Shown: in pieces, positions 8,361 to 17,345 of the stretch
Layout: every line of letters starts with the position of its first letter
Position numbering within the stretch: position 1 is the stretch's first letter
From: Eubacterium sp.
GTDB taxonomy: Bacteria; Bacillota; Clostridia; Lachnospirales; Lachnospiraceae
Direction of reading: 5' to 3'
DNA length: 64,000 bases
NCBI GenBank assembly: GCA_021769425.1
Contig: JAETSX010000001.1
Coordinates: forward strand, 62,001-126,000
Translations under genes and position numbers: made by a program
The notes under the pieces: generated by a model
Seen by the model: only the letters and a program-made list of their open reading frames with translations
What the model was told of the DNA's origin: nothing
Databases searched by the model: none

Positions 8361-8391
8361 GGCGCTAAACGTCCGGAGGACGTTTAGCGCC
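8361..8391. other. Perfect 14-bp inverted repeat downstream of nfn
   Basis: GGCGCTAAACGTCC (8361-8374), loop GGA and GGACGTTTAGCGCC (8378-8391) form a perfect GC-rich stem about 45 bases past the nfnB stop. No T-run follows on either strand within 10 bases, so it is not a classic terminator. It may stabilise the 3' end of the nfn transcript or be a protein-binding site. Confidence 0.6.
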
Positions 8392-8436
8392 GACCAAAGT
8401 GGAACGCAGACATTTGGAATGGACATTCAGATGTTT

Positions 8437-9822
8437 TTACTTGCCGGAAAGGTATTCGTCAATTCCTTTTGCGGCAGCTTTGCCTGCGCCCATGGCAAGA
8501 ATTACGGTAGCGGCGCCTGTCACGGCATCGCCGCCGGCAAATACGCCGGGCTTGCTGGTGGCCCCGTTTTCCTCTTCTGCCACAATGCATTTCCAGCGGT
8601 TAATATCCAGTCCCTTGGTGGTAGAGGAAATCAGTGGATTAGGAGAAGTTCCCAGAGACATAATCACTGTATCCAAATCCAAATCAAATTCAGAGCCCTG
8701 CACTTCCACCGGTCTTCTTCTGCCGGATTCATCCGGTTCTCCCAGTTCCATACGGATACAGGTCATGCCTTTGACCCACCCATTGTCATCCACCAGAATC
8801 TCTTTGGGATTGGTCAAAAGGTCAAAAATAATTCCTTCCTCTTTGGCGTGGTGCACTTCTTCCACACGGGCCGGAAGCTCTGCTTCGCTTCTTCGGTATA
8901 CTACATGCACTTCCGCGCCTAAACGGAGGGCTGTTCTGGCTGCGTCCATGGCCACGTTTCCGCCGCCCACTACCGCAACCTTCTTTCCTTTCATGATAGG
9001 CGTATCATACTCATCCTTAAATGCCTTCATCAGATTATTTCTTGTAAGGAATTCATTGGCGGAAAATACGCCGTTGGCCTGTTCACCGGGAATTCCCATA
9101 AATTTGGGAAGCCCTGCGCCGGAGCCGATGAATACGGCTTCAAATCCTTCCTCCTCCATCAGTTCATCAATGGTTCCCGCTTTGCCGATTACCACGTTTG
9201 TCTCAATCTTTACGCCCAGGGATTTGACATTTTCAATTTCTTTTGCCACCACATCGCTCTTGGGCAGACGGAATTCCGGAATTCCGTAAATCAACACGCC
9301 GCCCGGCTCATGAAGGGCCTCAAAAATTGTCACGTCATAGCCCATCTTCGCCAAATCTCCGGCACAGGTCAGTCCTGCAGGGCCGGAACCAATCACTGCC
9401 ACTTTGTGATCTTTCTTCTCTGATGCAGGCTGAGGCTTAATATTGTTCTCTCTTGCCCAGTCAGCAGTAAACCGTTCCAGTTTTCCAATGGAAACCGGCT
9501 CTCCCTTGATGCCCCGGATACATTTTCCTTCACACTGGCTTTCCTGGGGACATACGCGTCCGCAGACTGCCGGAAGGGCGCTGGATTTACTGATGGTCTG
9601 GTAAGCTTCCTCAAACTTTCCTTCTTTGATCTGGCAGACAAATCCGGGAATGTCAATGGCTACCGGACAGCCCTTGACACACTGGGCATTCTTGCAGTTT
9701 AAGCATCTCTCTGCCTCTTCCATTGCCTCTTCTTTATTATAACCCAGGCACACTTCCTCAAAATTCCTGGCACGTTCCTGTGGGTCCTGCTCCCGTACCG
9801 GGACTTTCTTCAATACATCCAT
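8437..9822 (-). CDS. nfnB: NfnB: large subunit of electron-bifurcating ferredoxin:NADP+ transhydrogenase (GltA-type)
   Basis: 461 residues, homologous to the small subunit of glutamate synthase. N-terminal Fe-S cysteines lie in ERCLNCKNAQCVKGCP and CGRVCPQESQCEGKC. The FAD site is GSGPAGLTCAGDLAKMGYDV, and a second dinucleotide site is GGGNVAMDAARTALRLG. The frame-adjacent NfnA partner (one-base overlap, TAATG) makes NfnAB the best call: it couples NADH and reduced ferredoxin oxidation to NADP+ reduction. A stand-alone glutamate synthase small chain is less likely because gltBD occurs separately in this window. Confidence 0.88.
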   Translation of the reverse strand: MDVLKKVPVREQDPQERARNFEEVCLGYNKEEAMEEAERCLNCKNAQCVKGCPVAIDIPGFVCQIKEGKFEEAYQTISKSSALPAVCGRVCPQESQCEGKCIRGIKGEPVSIGKLERFTADWARENNIKPQPASEKKDHKVAVIGSGPAGLTCAGDLAKMGYDVTIFEALHEPGGVLIYGIPEFRLPKSDVVAKEIENVKSLGVKIETNVVIGKAGTIDELMEEEGFEAVFIGSGAGLPKFMGIPGEQANGVFSANEFLTRNNLMKAFKDEYDTPIMKGKKVAVVGGGNVAMDAARTALRLGAEVHVVYRRSEAELPARVEEVHHAKEEGIIFDLLTNPKEILVDDNGWVKGMTCIRMELGEPDESGRRRPVEVQGSEFDLDLDTVIMSLGTSPNPLISSTTKGLDINRWKCIVAEEENGATSKPGVFAGGDAVTGAATVILAMGAGKAAAKGIDEYLSGK

Positions 9823-10709
9823 TATTTGTCACCTCCGCACTGTCCGCATCCGCCATGATGGGTATCTCCCTCTGTCAGCTTCAGCATGCTTCTTCCTTCT
9901 TCTGTCTTATACAACTGCTGGCGTTTCATGGCCTGATCGAAATCTACCAGATGGCCGTCAAACTCCGGACCGTCCACACAGGCAAATTTCACCTGATCCC
10001 CAACGGTTACCCGGCATGCGCCGCACATACCGGTTCCGTCCACCATAATGGGATTCAGAGAAACAACGGTTGGAATTTCCAGCTTCTTTGTGAGAAGGCA
10101 GACAAATTTCATCATAATCATAGGGCCGATTGCAATGCACAAATCGTATGTATTTCCATTTTTCACCAATTCTTCCAACTGATTGGTTCCCATTCCGTGG
10201 AACCCATAGCTTCCGTCATCAGTTGTCACATAGAGATTTCCTGCCACCTGCTTCATTTCTTCTTCCAGAATCAGCAGATCCCTGGTCTTGGAACCCATAA
10301 TCACATCGCAGCTTACTCCCTGTTCGTGGAGCCATTTTACCTGGGGATAAACCGGCGCCGTTCCAACGCCTCCTGCAATAAATACGATCTTTTTCTGTTT
10401 CAGTTCTTCCAAAGGAGTTTCCGTCAGTTCAGACGCACATCCCAAAGGCCCTACAAAATCCTGGAATGAGCCGCCTTCTTCCAAGGATTCCATACGCTGG
10501 GTGGATGCGCCTACAATCTGAAATACAATGGTAACAGTTCCTGCCTCTTTGTCATAATCACAAATGGTAAGCGGAATCCGCTCGCCCTCTTCGTCCATCT
10601 TCACAATTACAAACTGACCGGGCAGACAGGACTTCGCCACACGGGGCGCTTTGACATCCATAAGATAAATCTTATCTGCCAGCTTTCTCTTCTTTACAAT
10701 TGGGTACAT
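9822..10709 (-). CDS. nfnA: NfnA: FAD/NAD-binding small subunit of Nfn transhydrogenase
   Basis: 295 residues of the ferredoxin-NADP reductase fold. The FAD-binding half includes GERIPLTICDYD and the NAD half IVFIAGGVGTAPVYPQ. A C-terminal [2Fe-2S] motif lies in GTGMCGACRVTV and VKFACVDGPEFDGH. The extreme C-terminus is cysteine-rich (HHGGCGQCGGDK). It pairs with NfnB just downstream. Dihydroorotate dehydrogenase electron-transfer subunits are close relatives, but no pyrD is near. Confidence 0.88.
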   Translation of the reverse strand: MYPIVKKRKLADKIYLMDVKAPRVAKSCLPGQFVIVKMDEEGERIPLTICDYDKEAGTVTIVFQIVGASTQRMESLEEGGSFQDFVGPLGCASELTETPLEELKQKKIVFIAGGVGTAPVYPQVKWLHEQGVSCDVIMGSKTRDLLILEEEMKQVAGNLYVTTDDGSYGFHGMGTNQLEELVKNGNTYDLCIAIGPMIMMKFVCLLTKKLEIPTVVSLNPIMVDGTGMCGACRVTVGDQVKFACVDGPEFDGHLVDFDQAMKRQQLYKTEEGRSMLKLTEGDTHHGGCGQCGGDK

Positions 10710-10754
10710 ACTTAAACCTCCGCCTACTTAATCTACTACGTACTGTTTTGGGAA

Positions 10755-10776
10755 AGGCGGCTCCTCCATGCCGCCT
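10755..10776 (-). terminator. Weak hairpin after fbp
   Basis: AGGCGG and CCGCCT flank a 10-base loop. On the minus strand the stem is followed by TTTCCCAAAA. It lies about 65 bases past the fbp stop and before nfnA, and may be a weak terminator. Confidence 0.35.
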
Positions 10777-10839
10777 GCCGCCACCTTTTATTCTAATATA
10801 CTTTCCTGGGAAATTCAATACACTTATGCAAAATCATTT

Positions 10840-12795
10840 CTACTGCCGCTCCACAATCGCGCCTTCCCGGTACGCACACAGCAGTTTCTCCAAATCAATA
10901 ATGCTTTCCTTGATTTCTTTTCCGACATCCGTGTCCGCCACCGTTTTCCTCAGATTCACATGCTGCACCAGCATCATATGGGAATGGATGTCGCTGCCGT
11001 CCTGCACCGCCTTTTCCACCGATTCAAAAGGTTCATGGGCAGCCAGCAGCAGGCCGTAGGAATTGTAAATCAACGTATATCCCGCAATTCCCGTTTTCGG
11101 CTGATAAGCCTTGGAAAATCCTCCGTCAATAATCAAAAGCTTGCCGTTACATTTCACCGGAGATTCTCCCCGCTTGGTCTCCACCGGCACATGGCCGTTG
11201 ATAATATGGGAATCCGCCCCCTCCAGGCCGAATTCCTTTAAGATTTTATTTACAATTTCTTCCTCCTCCAGCAGACGGTAATAGGGATTTTTCGGCTCCT
11301 TATGGGTGGTTTTATCTGCAATAAAATAACGCTCAAACGTAGTCATTTTAGATTTTCCAAATACCGGGGAATTGGCATTCTGCCAGATAAACCACAAAAT
11401 GTCAAGACCCTTCTGCTTCTCTGCAGAGTCAATGGAATAATAGCCTTTTCTGGCATAATGTTCCAGCACATCATACAGCTCCTTGCCACTGTATTCTTTG
11501 TCAAACACCCGCACTTTCTTAAAGCTGCCGTCTTCATTAAAGGGAACGCAGCCGTGATACAAAAGGTTGCCGTTGTATACTTTGTAAAGGCTTCCTTTGG
11601 TAAAGAGGAAGCGGATGTGTTTCTGCAGTTTTTCACAGTTAATAAATGCCGTTACCAGGCGCTCCACCACATCCGCCTCTTCCGGGGACAGTTCATAGGG
11701 ATTTTTCATATCTATGGTGGGGAAACAGGTGTCCTTCAGCGGATAGGTCTTTCCCTCCACCACAACCGTCCCTTTCTCCAAATCCATTTTGTCCAAAAGA
11801 AGCCTGTGCTCCATCTGGAACTCCGGCCGCCGTTTCATTAACTGCCCTTCCAGTTTAAACTGAATAATGGTGATGGCTTTGTGCATTTTTTCATCCAGCT
11901 GGACATCCTTGATATCATACTCATCTTCCCGGTAATCCAGATGAAATACATCGCAGGGATCCTTGTCGTATTTATCCAGCGCAAACCTTACCAGAGGAAT
12001 CAGGTTGATTCCGTATCCATCTTCTAAGGTATTCAGGTTCCCGTACTTTGCGGAAATGCGGATCACATTTGCAATGCAGGCGGGATTGCCTGCCGCCGCC
12101 CCCATCCAGAGCACATCATGATTGCCCCACTGAATGTCCACGGAATGGTGCTCCATCAGCGTGTCCATAATCAAGTTCGGATAAGGCCCCCTGTCATAAA
12201 TGTCACCCACCACATGCAGATGATCCACAATCAGCCGGCGGATTAAATTGCAGAATGCAATCACCAGCTCTGAGGCCCTTCCGGTGCGGATCACGGTATT
12301 GATGATTTCGTTATAGTATGCCTCCTGATCCGTCACATCCGGCCGCCCGGTCAGAAGCTCTTCGATGACATAGGCAAAATCCTTCGGCAGTGCCTTGCGG
12401 ACCTTGGATCGGGTGTATTTGGAAGATGCGCTTTTGCAAATGCGGATCAGACGGTACAGCGTCACCTTGTACCAGTCCTCCATATTTTCTTCCTGCTTTA
12501 CTACCTGCTTTAGCTTTAATTCCGGATAATAAATTAAAATGGCAATGTTCTTTTTTTCCGCCACCGACAGACTGTTGCAGAATTCTTCCTCAATCTTCCG
12601 CTTGATAGCCCCGGAGCCGTTTTTCATAATATGCTGAAATTGATCGTATTCTCCATGGATATCCGTAATAAAATGCTCCGTCCCTTTGGGCAGGCTTAAA
12701 ATTGCCTGTAAATTGATGATTTCCGTGGCTGCCGCCGGAATCGTGGGATATTGCTTTGCCAATCCCTTTAAATATCTGATATCTGCTGTTCCCAT
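10840..12795 (-). CDS. fbp: Fructose-1,6-bisphosphatase class III
   Basis: 651 residues, the normal size for this firmicute-type gluconeogenic enzyme, which hydrolyses fructose 1,6-bisphosphate to fructose 6-phosphate. Calcineurin-like metal motifs are present: FITDIHGEYDQF near residue 43, VVGDIYDRGPYPN and IQWGNHDVLWMGA, and later INGHVPVETKRGESP. It is monocistronic, with a 120-base gap to dapB upstream and a possible weak terminator downstream. The related B. subtilis enzyme is regulated by PEP and AMP; no regulatory DNA was recognised here. Confidence 0.96.
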   Translation of the reverse strand: MGTADIRYLKGLAKQYPTIPAAATEIINLQAILSLPKGTEHFITDIHGEYDQFQHIMKNGSGAIKRKIEEEFCNSLSVAEKKNIAILIYYPELKLKQVVKQEENMEDWYKVTLYRLIRICKSASSKYTRSKVRKALPKDFAYVIEELLTGRPDVTDQEAYYNEIINTVIRTGRASELVIAFCNLIRRLIVDHLHVVGDIYDRGPYPNLIMDTLMEHHSVDIQWGNHDVLWMGAAAGNPACIANVIRISAKYGNLNTLEDGYGINLIPLVRFALDKYDKDPCDVFHLDYREDEYDIKDVQLDEKMHKAITIIQFKLEGQLMKRRPEFQMEHRLLLDKMDLEKGTVVVEGKTYPLKDTCFPTIDMKNPYELSPEEADVVERLVTAFINCEKLQKHIRFLFTKGSLYKVYNGNLLYHGCVPFNEDGSFKKVRVFDKEYSGKELYDVLEHYARKGYYSIDSAEKQKGLDILWFIWQNANSPVFGKSKMTTFERYFIADKTTHKEPKNPYYRLLEEEEIVNKILKEFGLEGADSHIINGHVPVETKRGESPVKCNGKLLIIDGGFSKAYQPKTGIAGYTLIYNSYGLLLAAHEPFESVEKAVQDGSDIHSHMMLVQHVNLRKTVADTDVGKEIKESIIDLEKLLCAYREGAIVERQ

Positions 12796-12917
12796 TTTGT
12801 TAATCTCCCTGACCTCTCCTGAATCTTAGTCTGCCGCTGTTTCAATGTCTGTGCCCTTCCCTATGGCAGGAAAAGCATCTGAACGGTTGACGTTCCCCCG
12901 TCACCTGAAAACAGCGC

Positions 12918-13682
12918 TTATTTCCCCGCTGCTATTACATCTCTCATATCATATTTTCCCGCCGGTCTGCCTGCCAGAAACTTAGCCGCTTCCACAGCCC
13001 CTTTTCCGAAAATTGCCTTGGAATACGCTGTATGCTTAATCTCTATCACTTCATCCATGCCGGCAAAAATAACCTGGTGTTCTCCTACAATGTTGCCGCC
13101 CCGGACTGCCTGGATTCCGATTTCTTTCCTGTCCCGCTTCTTTCTTTCCTGTGTCCTGTCGTATTTGTATTCATATGCCTGGTCCAATGCTTCATTGATG
13201 GAGTCCGCCAGAGCCAAGGCTGTGCCGCTTGGAGCATCCACTTTCTGGTTGTGGTGCTTTTCCACAATCTCAATGTCAAACCCTGCCGGAGCCAGTATCT
13301 TTGCCGCATTTTTCAGCAAATCCATCAGGGTATTTATCCCAAGGGACATATTGGCGGACTTCAGCACCGCCACCTGCCTGCCTGTTTCCTCCACTCTGGC
13401 AAGCTGCGCTTCGCTTAAGCCGGTGGTGCACAAAACTACCGGCAATCGGCGCTTCACACAATAATCCAGCAGACTGTCCACGGCAGATGCCGCTGCAAAA
13501 TCCACAACCACATCTGCCTTAATTTCACACTGCTCAATCTCAGGAAATACCGGATAGGAATTCTCCTTTCCGGTATAGGGATCAATGCCTGCCACAATTT
13601 CAATCTCAGGATCCTCCCGGCAGATCTCAGAAATCACTTGTCCCATCTTGCCGTTGCATCCATGCATAATCATTCTTACCAT
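12918..13682 (-). CDS. dapB: 4-hydroxy-tetrahydrodipicolinate reductase
   Basis: 254 residues. The NAD(P)-binding N-terminus is MIMHGCNGKMGQVISEI. The catalytic block EIVEKHHNQKVDAPSGTAL contains the His-His and Lys used in the second step of the lysine/diaminopimelate pathway. GGAGGAAA precedes the ATG. It is downstream of dapA by 122 bases, in which imperfectly complementary GGGTTGCCC/GGGCAGCCC segments lie. It probably shares the riboswitch-controlled transcript. Confidence 0.96.
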   Translation of the reverse strand: MVRMIMHGCNGKMGQVISEICREDPEIEIVAGIDPYTGKENSYPVFPEIEQCEIKADVVVDFAAASAVDSLLDYCVKRRLPVVLCTTGLSEAQLARVEETGRQVAVLKSANMSLGINTLMDLLKNAAKILAPAGFDIEIVEKHHNQKVDAPSGTALALADSINEALDQAYEYKYDRTQERKKRDRKEIGIQAVRGGNIVGEHQVIFAGMDEVIEIKHTAYSKAIFGKGAVEAAKFLAGRPAGKYDMRDVIAAGK

Positions 13683-13804
13683 TTCTGTTTCCTCCTAAGT
13701 AGCGAGGGCTGCCCGTCAAGCGTCAGAACCTCCGATACGGTATTACAAGATTTGTCTTACTCATATCTTACCATTCTTATTCTTAACAGGGCAACCCCTT
13801 AAAT

Positions 13805-14698
13805 TTAATCTGTCAGTGAAATGCCGAATTCCCGCATTGCTTTTGATAATTTTTTCACATTCTCAGGTTCCATTTCGCTTAACGGCGCCCGGAGCGGACC
13901 CACCTTCTGGCCCATCAGATTCATGGCTGCTTTCACCGGAATGGGATTCACTTCACAAAACAGCGCATCCACCAGCGGAAGGGCCTTCAGCTGCATATTA
14001 AGAGCCTCTTCATGATTCCCGTTCAGATAGCTCATTACCATATCATGGGTAAATTTCGGCGCAATATTGGAGAGCACGGAAATCACTCCGATTCCTCCGC
14101 AGGCAAGAAACGGAATGACCTGCCCGTCTTCTCCGGAATACATGTCAAAGTCTCCCTGGGTCTGCTCCATCACTTTCAGGGTATAGGAAACATCCCCCAC
14201 CGCATCTTTCATTCCCACAATATTCTCTGCTTCCCGGCTCAACGCCGCTGCCGTTTCTGCCTCAATCTTACATCCTGTCCGGCCCGGAATATTATACATG
14301 ATAATCGGAAGATCCACCCCCTTTGCCACCTGAAGATAGTGGTTGATCAAGCCCTTCTGGGTAGCCTTATTGTAATAAGGGGTTACCACCAATAATCCGT
14401 CTGCACCCGCAAGCTGAGCCTGATGGGACAGTTCTACCGCTGTTTTGGTGCAGTTAGAACCGGTTCCGGCAATCACCGGAATTCTCTTATTTACAATAGA
14501 CACCGCCTGCCGAATGACTTCCAGATGTTCCTCTACGGTTAAAGTTGACGCCTCTCCGGTGGTTCCGGTTATGATAATGCTGTCTGTTCCGTTTTTGATC
14601 TGATCCTCTAAAAGCTCCGCCAGTTTATCATAATTTACTTCCAGATTATCCTTCATCGGTGTCACAAGGGCAACACCGGCTCCTTTAAAAATTGCCAT
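13805..14698 (-). CDS. dapA: 4-hydroxy-tetrahydrodipicolinate synthase
   Basis: 297 residues, a TIM-barrel class I aldolase-type enzyme that condenses pyruvate with aspartate semialdehyde. Signature 1 is GTTGEASTL near residue 45; the catalytic Tyr is in MYNIPGRTG and the Schiff-base Lys in ENIVGMKDAVGD. AAGGAGGAAGGT stands directly before the ATG. It is the first gene after the lysine riboswitch, so expression should fall when lysine is plentiful. Confidence 0.97.
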   Translation of the reverse strand: MAIFKGAGVALVTPMKDNLEVNYDKLAELLEDQIKNGTDSIIITGTTGEASTLTVEEHLEVIRQAVSIVNKRIPVIAGTGSNCTKTAVELSHQAQLAGADGLLVVTPYYNKATQKGLINHYLQVAKGVDLPIIMYNIPGRTGCKIEAETAAALSREAENIVGMKDAVGDVSYTLKVMEQTQGDFDMYSGEDGQVIPFLACGGIGVISVLSNIAPKFTHDMVMSYLNGNHEEALNMQLKALPLVDALFCEVNPIPVKAAMNLMGQKVGPLRAPLSEMEPENVKKLSKAMREFGISLTD

Positions 14699-14759
14699 AT
14701 ACCTTCCTCCTTATGATTTGATTGCAATGCGGACGTTCCTTTTGAAACGCCCTGTGCGT

Positions 14760-14787
14760 AAAAAAGCCGACTGGACAAGTCGGCTTA
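14760..14787 (-). terminator. Riboswitch-controlled terminator upstream of dapA
   Basis: On the minus strand AAGCCGACT-TGTCC-AGTCGGCTT is followed directly by a U-run (TTTTTT): a compact intrinsic terminator between the lysine aptamer and dapA. It is the expected expression platform. Confidence 0.9.
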
Positions 14788-14829
14788 AAGATTCTGATTC
14801 CTGCAAAAAACCCTGTTCTCTGCACATAA

Positions 14830-15000
14830 ATCCATGATAGCTCTCCATCCATCTAAAGATGACAGTCATATAATTATTCACTATATGCCCAAGAATCTCC
14901 TACAGGAAAAGAATTCTTTCGGCGCACTTCCCTTTCCTTTATCTTCTCCTGTGCCTGCCACATCCGATAAATTACTCATGAACTGCGCAACCTCTATCCA
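14830..15000 (-). promoter_or_regulatory. Lysine riboswitch (L box)
   Basis: On the minus strand the conserved aptamer words occur in the right order: GATAGAGGTTGCGC, CATGAGTAA, GGAAAGGGAAGTGCGCCGAA, TTGGGCATATAGTG, TATATGACTGTCATC and GATGGAGAGCTATC. The ends GATAG and CTATC pair as P1. These match the known lysine riboswitch consensus. Lysine binding would favour the downstream terminator and shut off dapA-dapB. Confidence 0.95.
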
Positions 15001-15029
15001 TTAAATTTTCAACACTTACGTATAACGCT

Positions 15030-15058
15030 AATATAGCATCTTCCAGCTATAAAGTCAA
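15030..15058 (-). promoter_or_regulatory. Sigma-A promoter of the dapAB riboswitch transcript
   Basis: TTGACT (-35) and TATATT (-10) on the minus strand are separated by exactly 17 bases, about 25-30 bases upstream of the riboswitch P1 helix. Confidence 0.85.
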
Positions 15059-15071
15059 CAGTGATTCTTCA

Positions 15072-15554
15072 TCATTCTGCATGAATTTCATAGATTTTTC
15101 CGGCATATGTCCACAATGCCTTGTTTACATGCTTTCCGGTAAATACAATTTCCGTATCCTCCGATTTGGCATTCATCAGGATTCCCAAATCTTCCTCAGA
15201 GATCATCTGATTGTCCAAAAGCTCCAGAAAACTGTCCAGGATCAGAATATTGCACTCCCCTGTAACCAGAACCTTTTTCGCAAAATTAAATCCATTGCGT
15301 ATATTCATGCTTTCTTCCTGCTGCTCTTCCTCCGAAAGTTCTTTAAAATCCTTTTCAAACCTTGCAAAGCTGAAAAACTTTATCTCCGGCTCTAATCTCC
15401 GCAGAAGCTTTACTTCTTCCTCCTTTTTCCCTTTCAGAAACTGGACAATAATCACACTGTTCCCCTGACCTGCGGATTGAATTGCATATCCAAGGGCTGC
15501 TGCCGTCTTGCCTTTCCCGTCTCCGCAATAAACAGTAACTTTTTCTCTACACAT
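15072..15554 (-). CDS. cobO: Corrinoid adenosyltransferase (CobO/BtuR type)
   Basis: 160 residues. The P-loop GDGKGKTAAALGYA at the N-terminus and the following VIIVQFLKG are typical of the CobA/CobO/BtuR family. These transfer the adenosyl group of ATP to cob(I)alamin or cobyrinate. NILILDSFLELL is the Walker B region, where EIG/DEIN-like acidic residues are more usual; this divergence lowers the confidence slightly. No other cobalamin gene is adjacent, though the HemC-CobA-HemD fusion lies 12 kb away. Confidence 0.85.
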   Translation of the reverse strand: MCREKVTVYCGDGKGKTAAALGYAIQSAGQGNSVIIVQFLKGKKEEEVKLLRRLEPEIKFFSFARFEKDFKELSEEEQQEESMNIRNGFNFAKKVLVTGECNILILDSFLELLDNQMISEEDLGILMNAKSEDTEIVFTGKHVNKALWTYAGKIYEIHAE

Positions 15555-15702
15555 GCCATTTTCCTTTCTTAAAAATCAAATCTTTGTTTAAAATACCACA
15601 AACCCTGGGAAAATGCAAATTTTTGTCAAATCGCTGTTTTACAATTATATTTTTCCTGTTATGTATTCTGTCTATTATATAAATTCTCCAAAATTATCGT
15701 TT

Positions 15703-16329
15703 TTATTCTAAATATTCTATCTTGCTCACAGAAACTTCATAGGCTACTCTGTGTTCCACTTCGGTTTCAGAAAGTTTTTTCACATACTCCCTGCTCTGGA
15801 TTCTACCAAACACCTGTACATGTCCGCCCACTTCAAATCCGGAGGCATATCTGGCATTCCGGCCCCAGCAGATACATGGGATATAGTCTGATTTTCCATA
15901 GGAACGGTTCACTGCAATGAGCAAATCCGCAATTTCCCGTCCGAGAGGAGTCTTGCGGTAAATCGGATCCTTGCAGATGTAACCGTCCAGAAATATCTGA
16001 TTGCTCTTCTCCCCTTCCGGAATCTCATCTACAAATTCCAGTTCCCGCACAAAAACAGACAGCACCAGGCGGTTTCTCTTTTCCTCGTGTCTGTTATAGG
16101 AACGGAACTGGCCGTCTACCCGGATATATTGTCCGATATAGCTGCTTTGCGTATCAATCAGACGTTCGGAAATCATCATGGGAATCACATCTGCAAAATT
16201 GCTCAGACGATTTACAGATACTTCCACCATGTAAAATCCTTCCCCAAACACCTCGTGACTATACTGGAAGTCCGAAACCACCTCCCCGGTAATTGTAACC
16301 TGATTGTTTTCAAATATTTTATCTGCCAT
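15703..16329 (-). CDS. SSB-like protein with two OB-fold segments
   Basis: 208 residues. Two single-stranded-DNA-binding-protein-like segments can be seen: NNQVTITGEVVSDFQYSHEV at residues about 8-100, and NQIFLDGYICKDPIYRKTPL then YIPCICWGRNARYA at about 108-205. The usual acidic C-terminal tail of SSB is absent; the protein ends SVSKIEYLE. It may be an accessory single-strand binding or primosomal PriB-like protein rather than the essential SSB. It lies convergent with nothing and has its own start context. Confidence 0.75.
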   Translation of the reverse strand: MADKIFENNQVTITGEVVSDFQYSHEVFGEGFYMVEVSVNRLSNFADVIPMMISERLIDTQSSYIGQYIRVDGQFRSYNRHEEKRNRLVLSVFVRELEFVDEIPEGEKSNQIFLDGYICKDPIYRKTPLGREIADLLIAVNRSYGKSDYIPCICWGRNARYASGFEVGGHVQVFGRIQSREYVKKLSETEVEHRVAYEVSVSKIEYLE

Positions 16330-16443
16330 GAGTATTATGTCCCCTTTCGTATATCGATGGCAATCGATGAAGTATGAATTTTTCTAAAAGGATATCATTG
16401 GGCCATTGAAAATATTCGCACTTCTTGTCGACAGGATTTACTC

Positions 16444-16472
16444 TTTACGAAACAGCCCATTCAGCGTATAAT
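16444..16472 (+). promoter_or_regulatory. Promoter of the cyclophilin gene
   Basis: TTTACG and TATAAT separated by 17 bases, 57 bases before the ATG. GAGGTAAAATATT supplies the ribosome site. Confidence 0.7.
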
Positions 16473-16528
16473 CTATAGAGATGCTGAACAGGTATTTTAA
16501 AAATCATATCGAAAAGAGGTAAAATATT

Positions 16529-17050
16529 ATGGCGCAAAACCCAATTGTAACTTTTGAAATGGAAAACGGCGATATTATGAAGGCAGAGCTTTACCCGGAA
16601 ATCGCCCCTAATACGGTGAATAATTTTATCAGCCTGATTCAAAGCGGTTATTATAACGGACTCTGTTTCCACCGCGTTATCCGCGGTTTCATGATTCAGG
16701 GAGGCTGCCCCGAAGGAACCGGAACCGGCGGCCCGGGATACAGCATCCGGGGCGAATTCTCCCAGAACGGCTTCACTAATGATTTAAAACACAGCCCGGG
16801 CGTCCTTTCCATGGCCAGAACCATGGCTCCTGATTCTGCAGGTTCCCAGTTCTTCATTATGCATAAAGATTCTCCTCATTTAGACGGCGCTTATGCTGCT
16901 TTTGGTAAAATCACCGAAGGAATGGACATTGTTGACCGCATTGCCGAGACAGCCACCGATTATTCGGATCGGCCGATGGAACCGCAGGTTCTGAAAACCG
17001 TAACGGTGGAAACCTTCGGAGAGACCTACCCGGAGCCGGAGAAGGTCTGA
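16529..17050 (+). CDS. Peptidyl-prolyl cis-trans isomerase, cyclophilin type
   Basis: 173 residues with no signal peptide, so cytoplasmic. The cyclophilin motifs are FHRVIRGFMIQGGCPEGTGT, with the catalytic Arg, then GVLSMARTMAPDSAGSQFFI and HLDGAYAAFGKITEGMD. It speeds proline isomerisation during protein folding. It is monocistronic, read opposite to its left neighbour, and followed by a strong hairpin. Confidence 0.95.
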   Translation: MAQNPIVTFEMENGDIMKAELYPEIAPNTVNNFISLIQSGYYNGLCFHRVIRGFMIQGGCPEGTGTGGPGYSIRGEFSQNGFTNDLKHSPGVLSMARTMAPDSAGSQFFIMHKDSPHLDGAYAAFGKITEGMDIVDRIAETATDYSDRPMEPQVLKTVTVETFGETYPEPEKV

Positions 17051-17073
17051 ATCTTCATTCGGCTATGATCTGC

Positions 17074-17111
17074 CAGTTTTCCGGCTGCAAAAATACACAG
17101 CCGGAAAACTG
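17074..17111 (+). terminator. Strong hairpin after the cyclophilin gene
   Basis: CAGTTTTCCGGCTG and its exact complement form a 14-bp stem with a 10-base loop, 24 bases past the stop. No U-run follows, so termination by this stem alone is not certain. Confidence 0.5.
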
Positions 17112-17159
17112 ACCTGAAACAGCAACCAGAACACTGCTGTCTCACCGCAGAATATATGT

Positions 17160-17284
17160 ACTCACGGCCGATGAAATCTGCCGTGAGTAACGCGCCAGCC
17201 GCAGCCGCAAAGCGGCATATTTCCTTATGCGGCTGTGCGCATCATGTTATACTGTACGGCAGATTTATCTGGCATGCAGTATAA
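17160..17284 (+). repeat. Three-hairpin structured element, copy 1
   Basis: Three consecutive stems occur: ACTCACGGC/GCCGTGAGT; a core CGCCAGCCGCA...TGCGGCTG enclosing GCCGC-AAA-GCGGC; and TTATACTG/CAGTATAA. The inverted copy at 56542-56660 keeps the core sequence almost exactly but has different, still self-complementary, flanking stems. There is no open reading frame. It occupies the gap between cyclophilin and the ParA-like gene. Confidence 0.7.
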
Positions 17285-17345
17285 CTCCTGCGCTGCCGCA
17301 TCTTTCTCCTGCACATCAGACACAAACCCGATGTTTTGAAAAAAG

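Noticed and set aside
8437-9822. Annotation as glutamate synthase small subunit
   Set aside because: A true gltBD pair exists at 41.9-47.9 kb, and this gene is one-base overlapped with an NfnA-type partner.
14699-15060. A T-box leader before dapA
   Set aside because: No T-box sequence (GGTGG-ACCGCG type) is present, whereas all conserved lysine riboswitch blocks are found in order.
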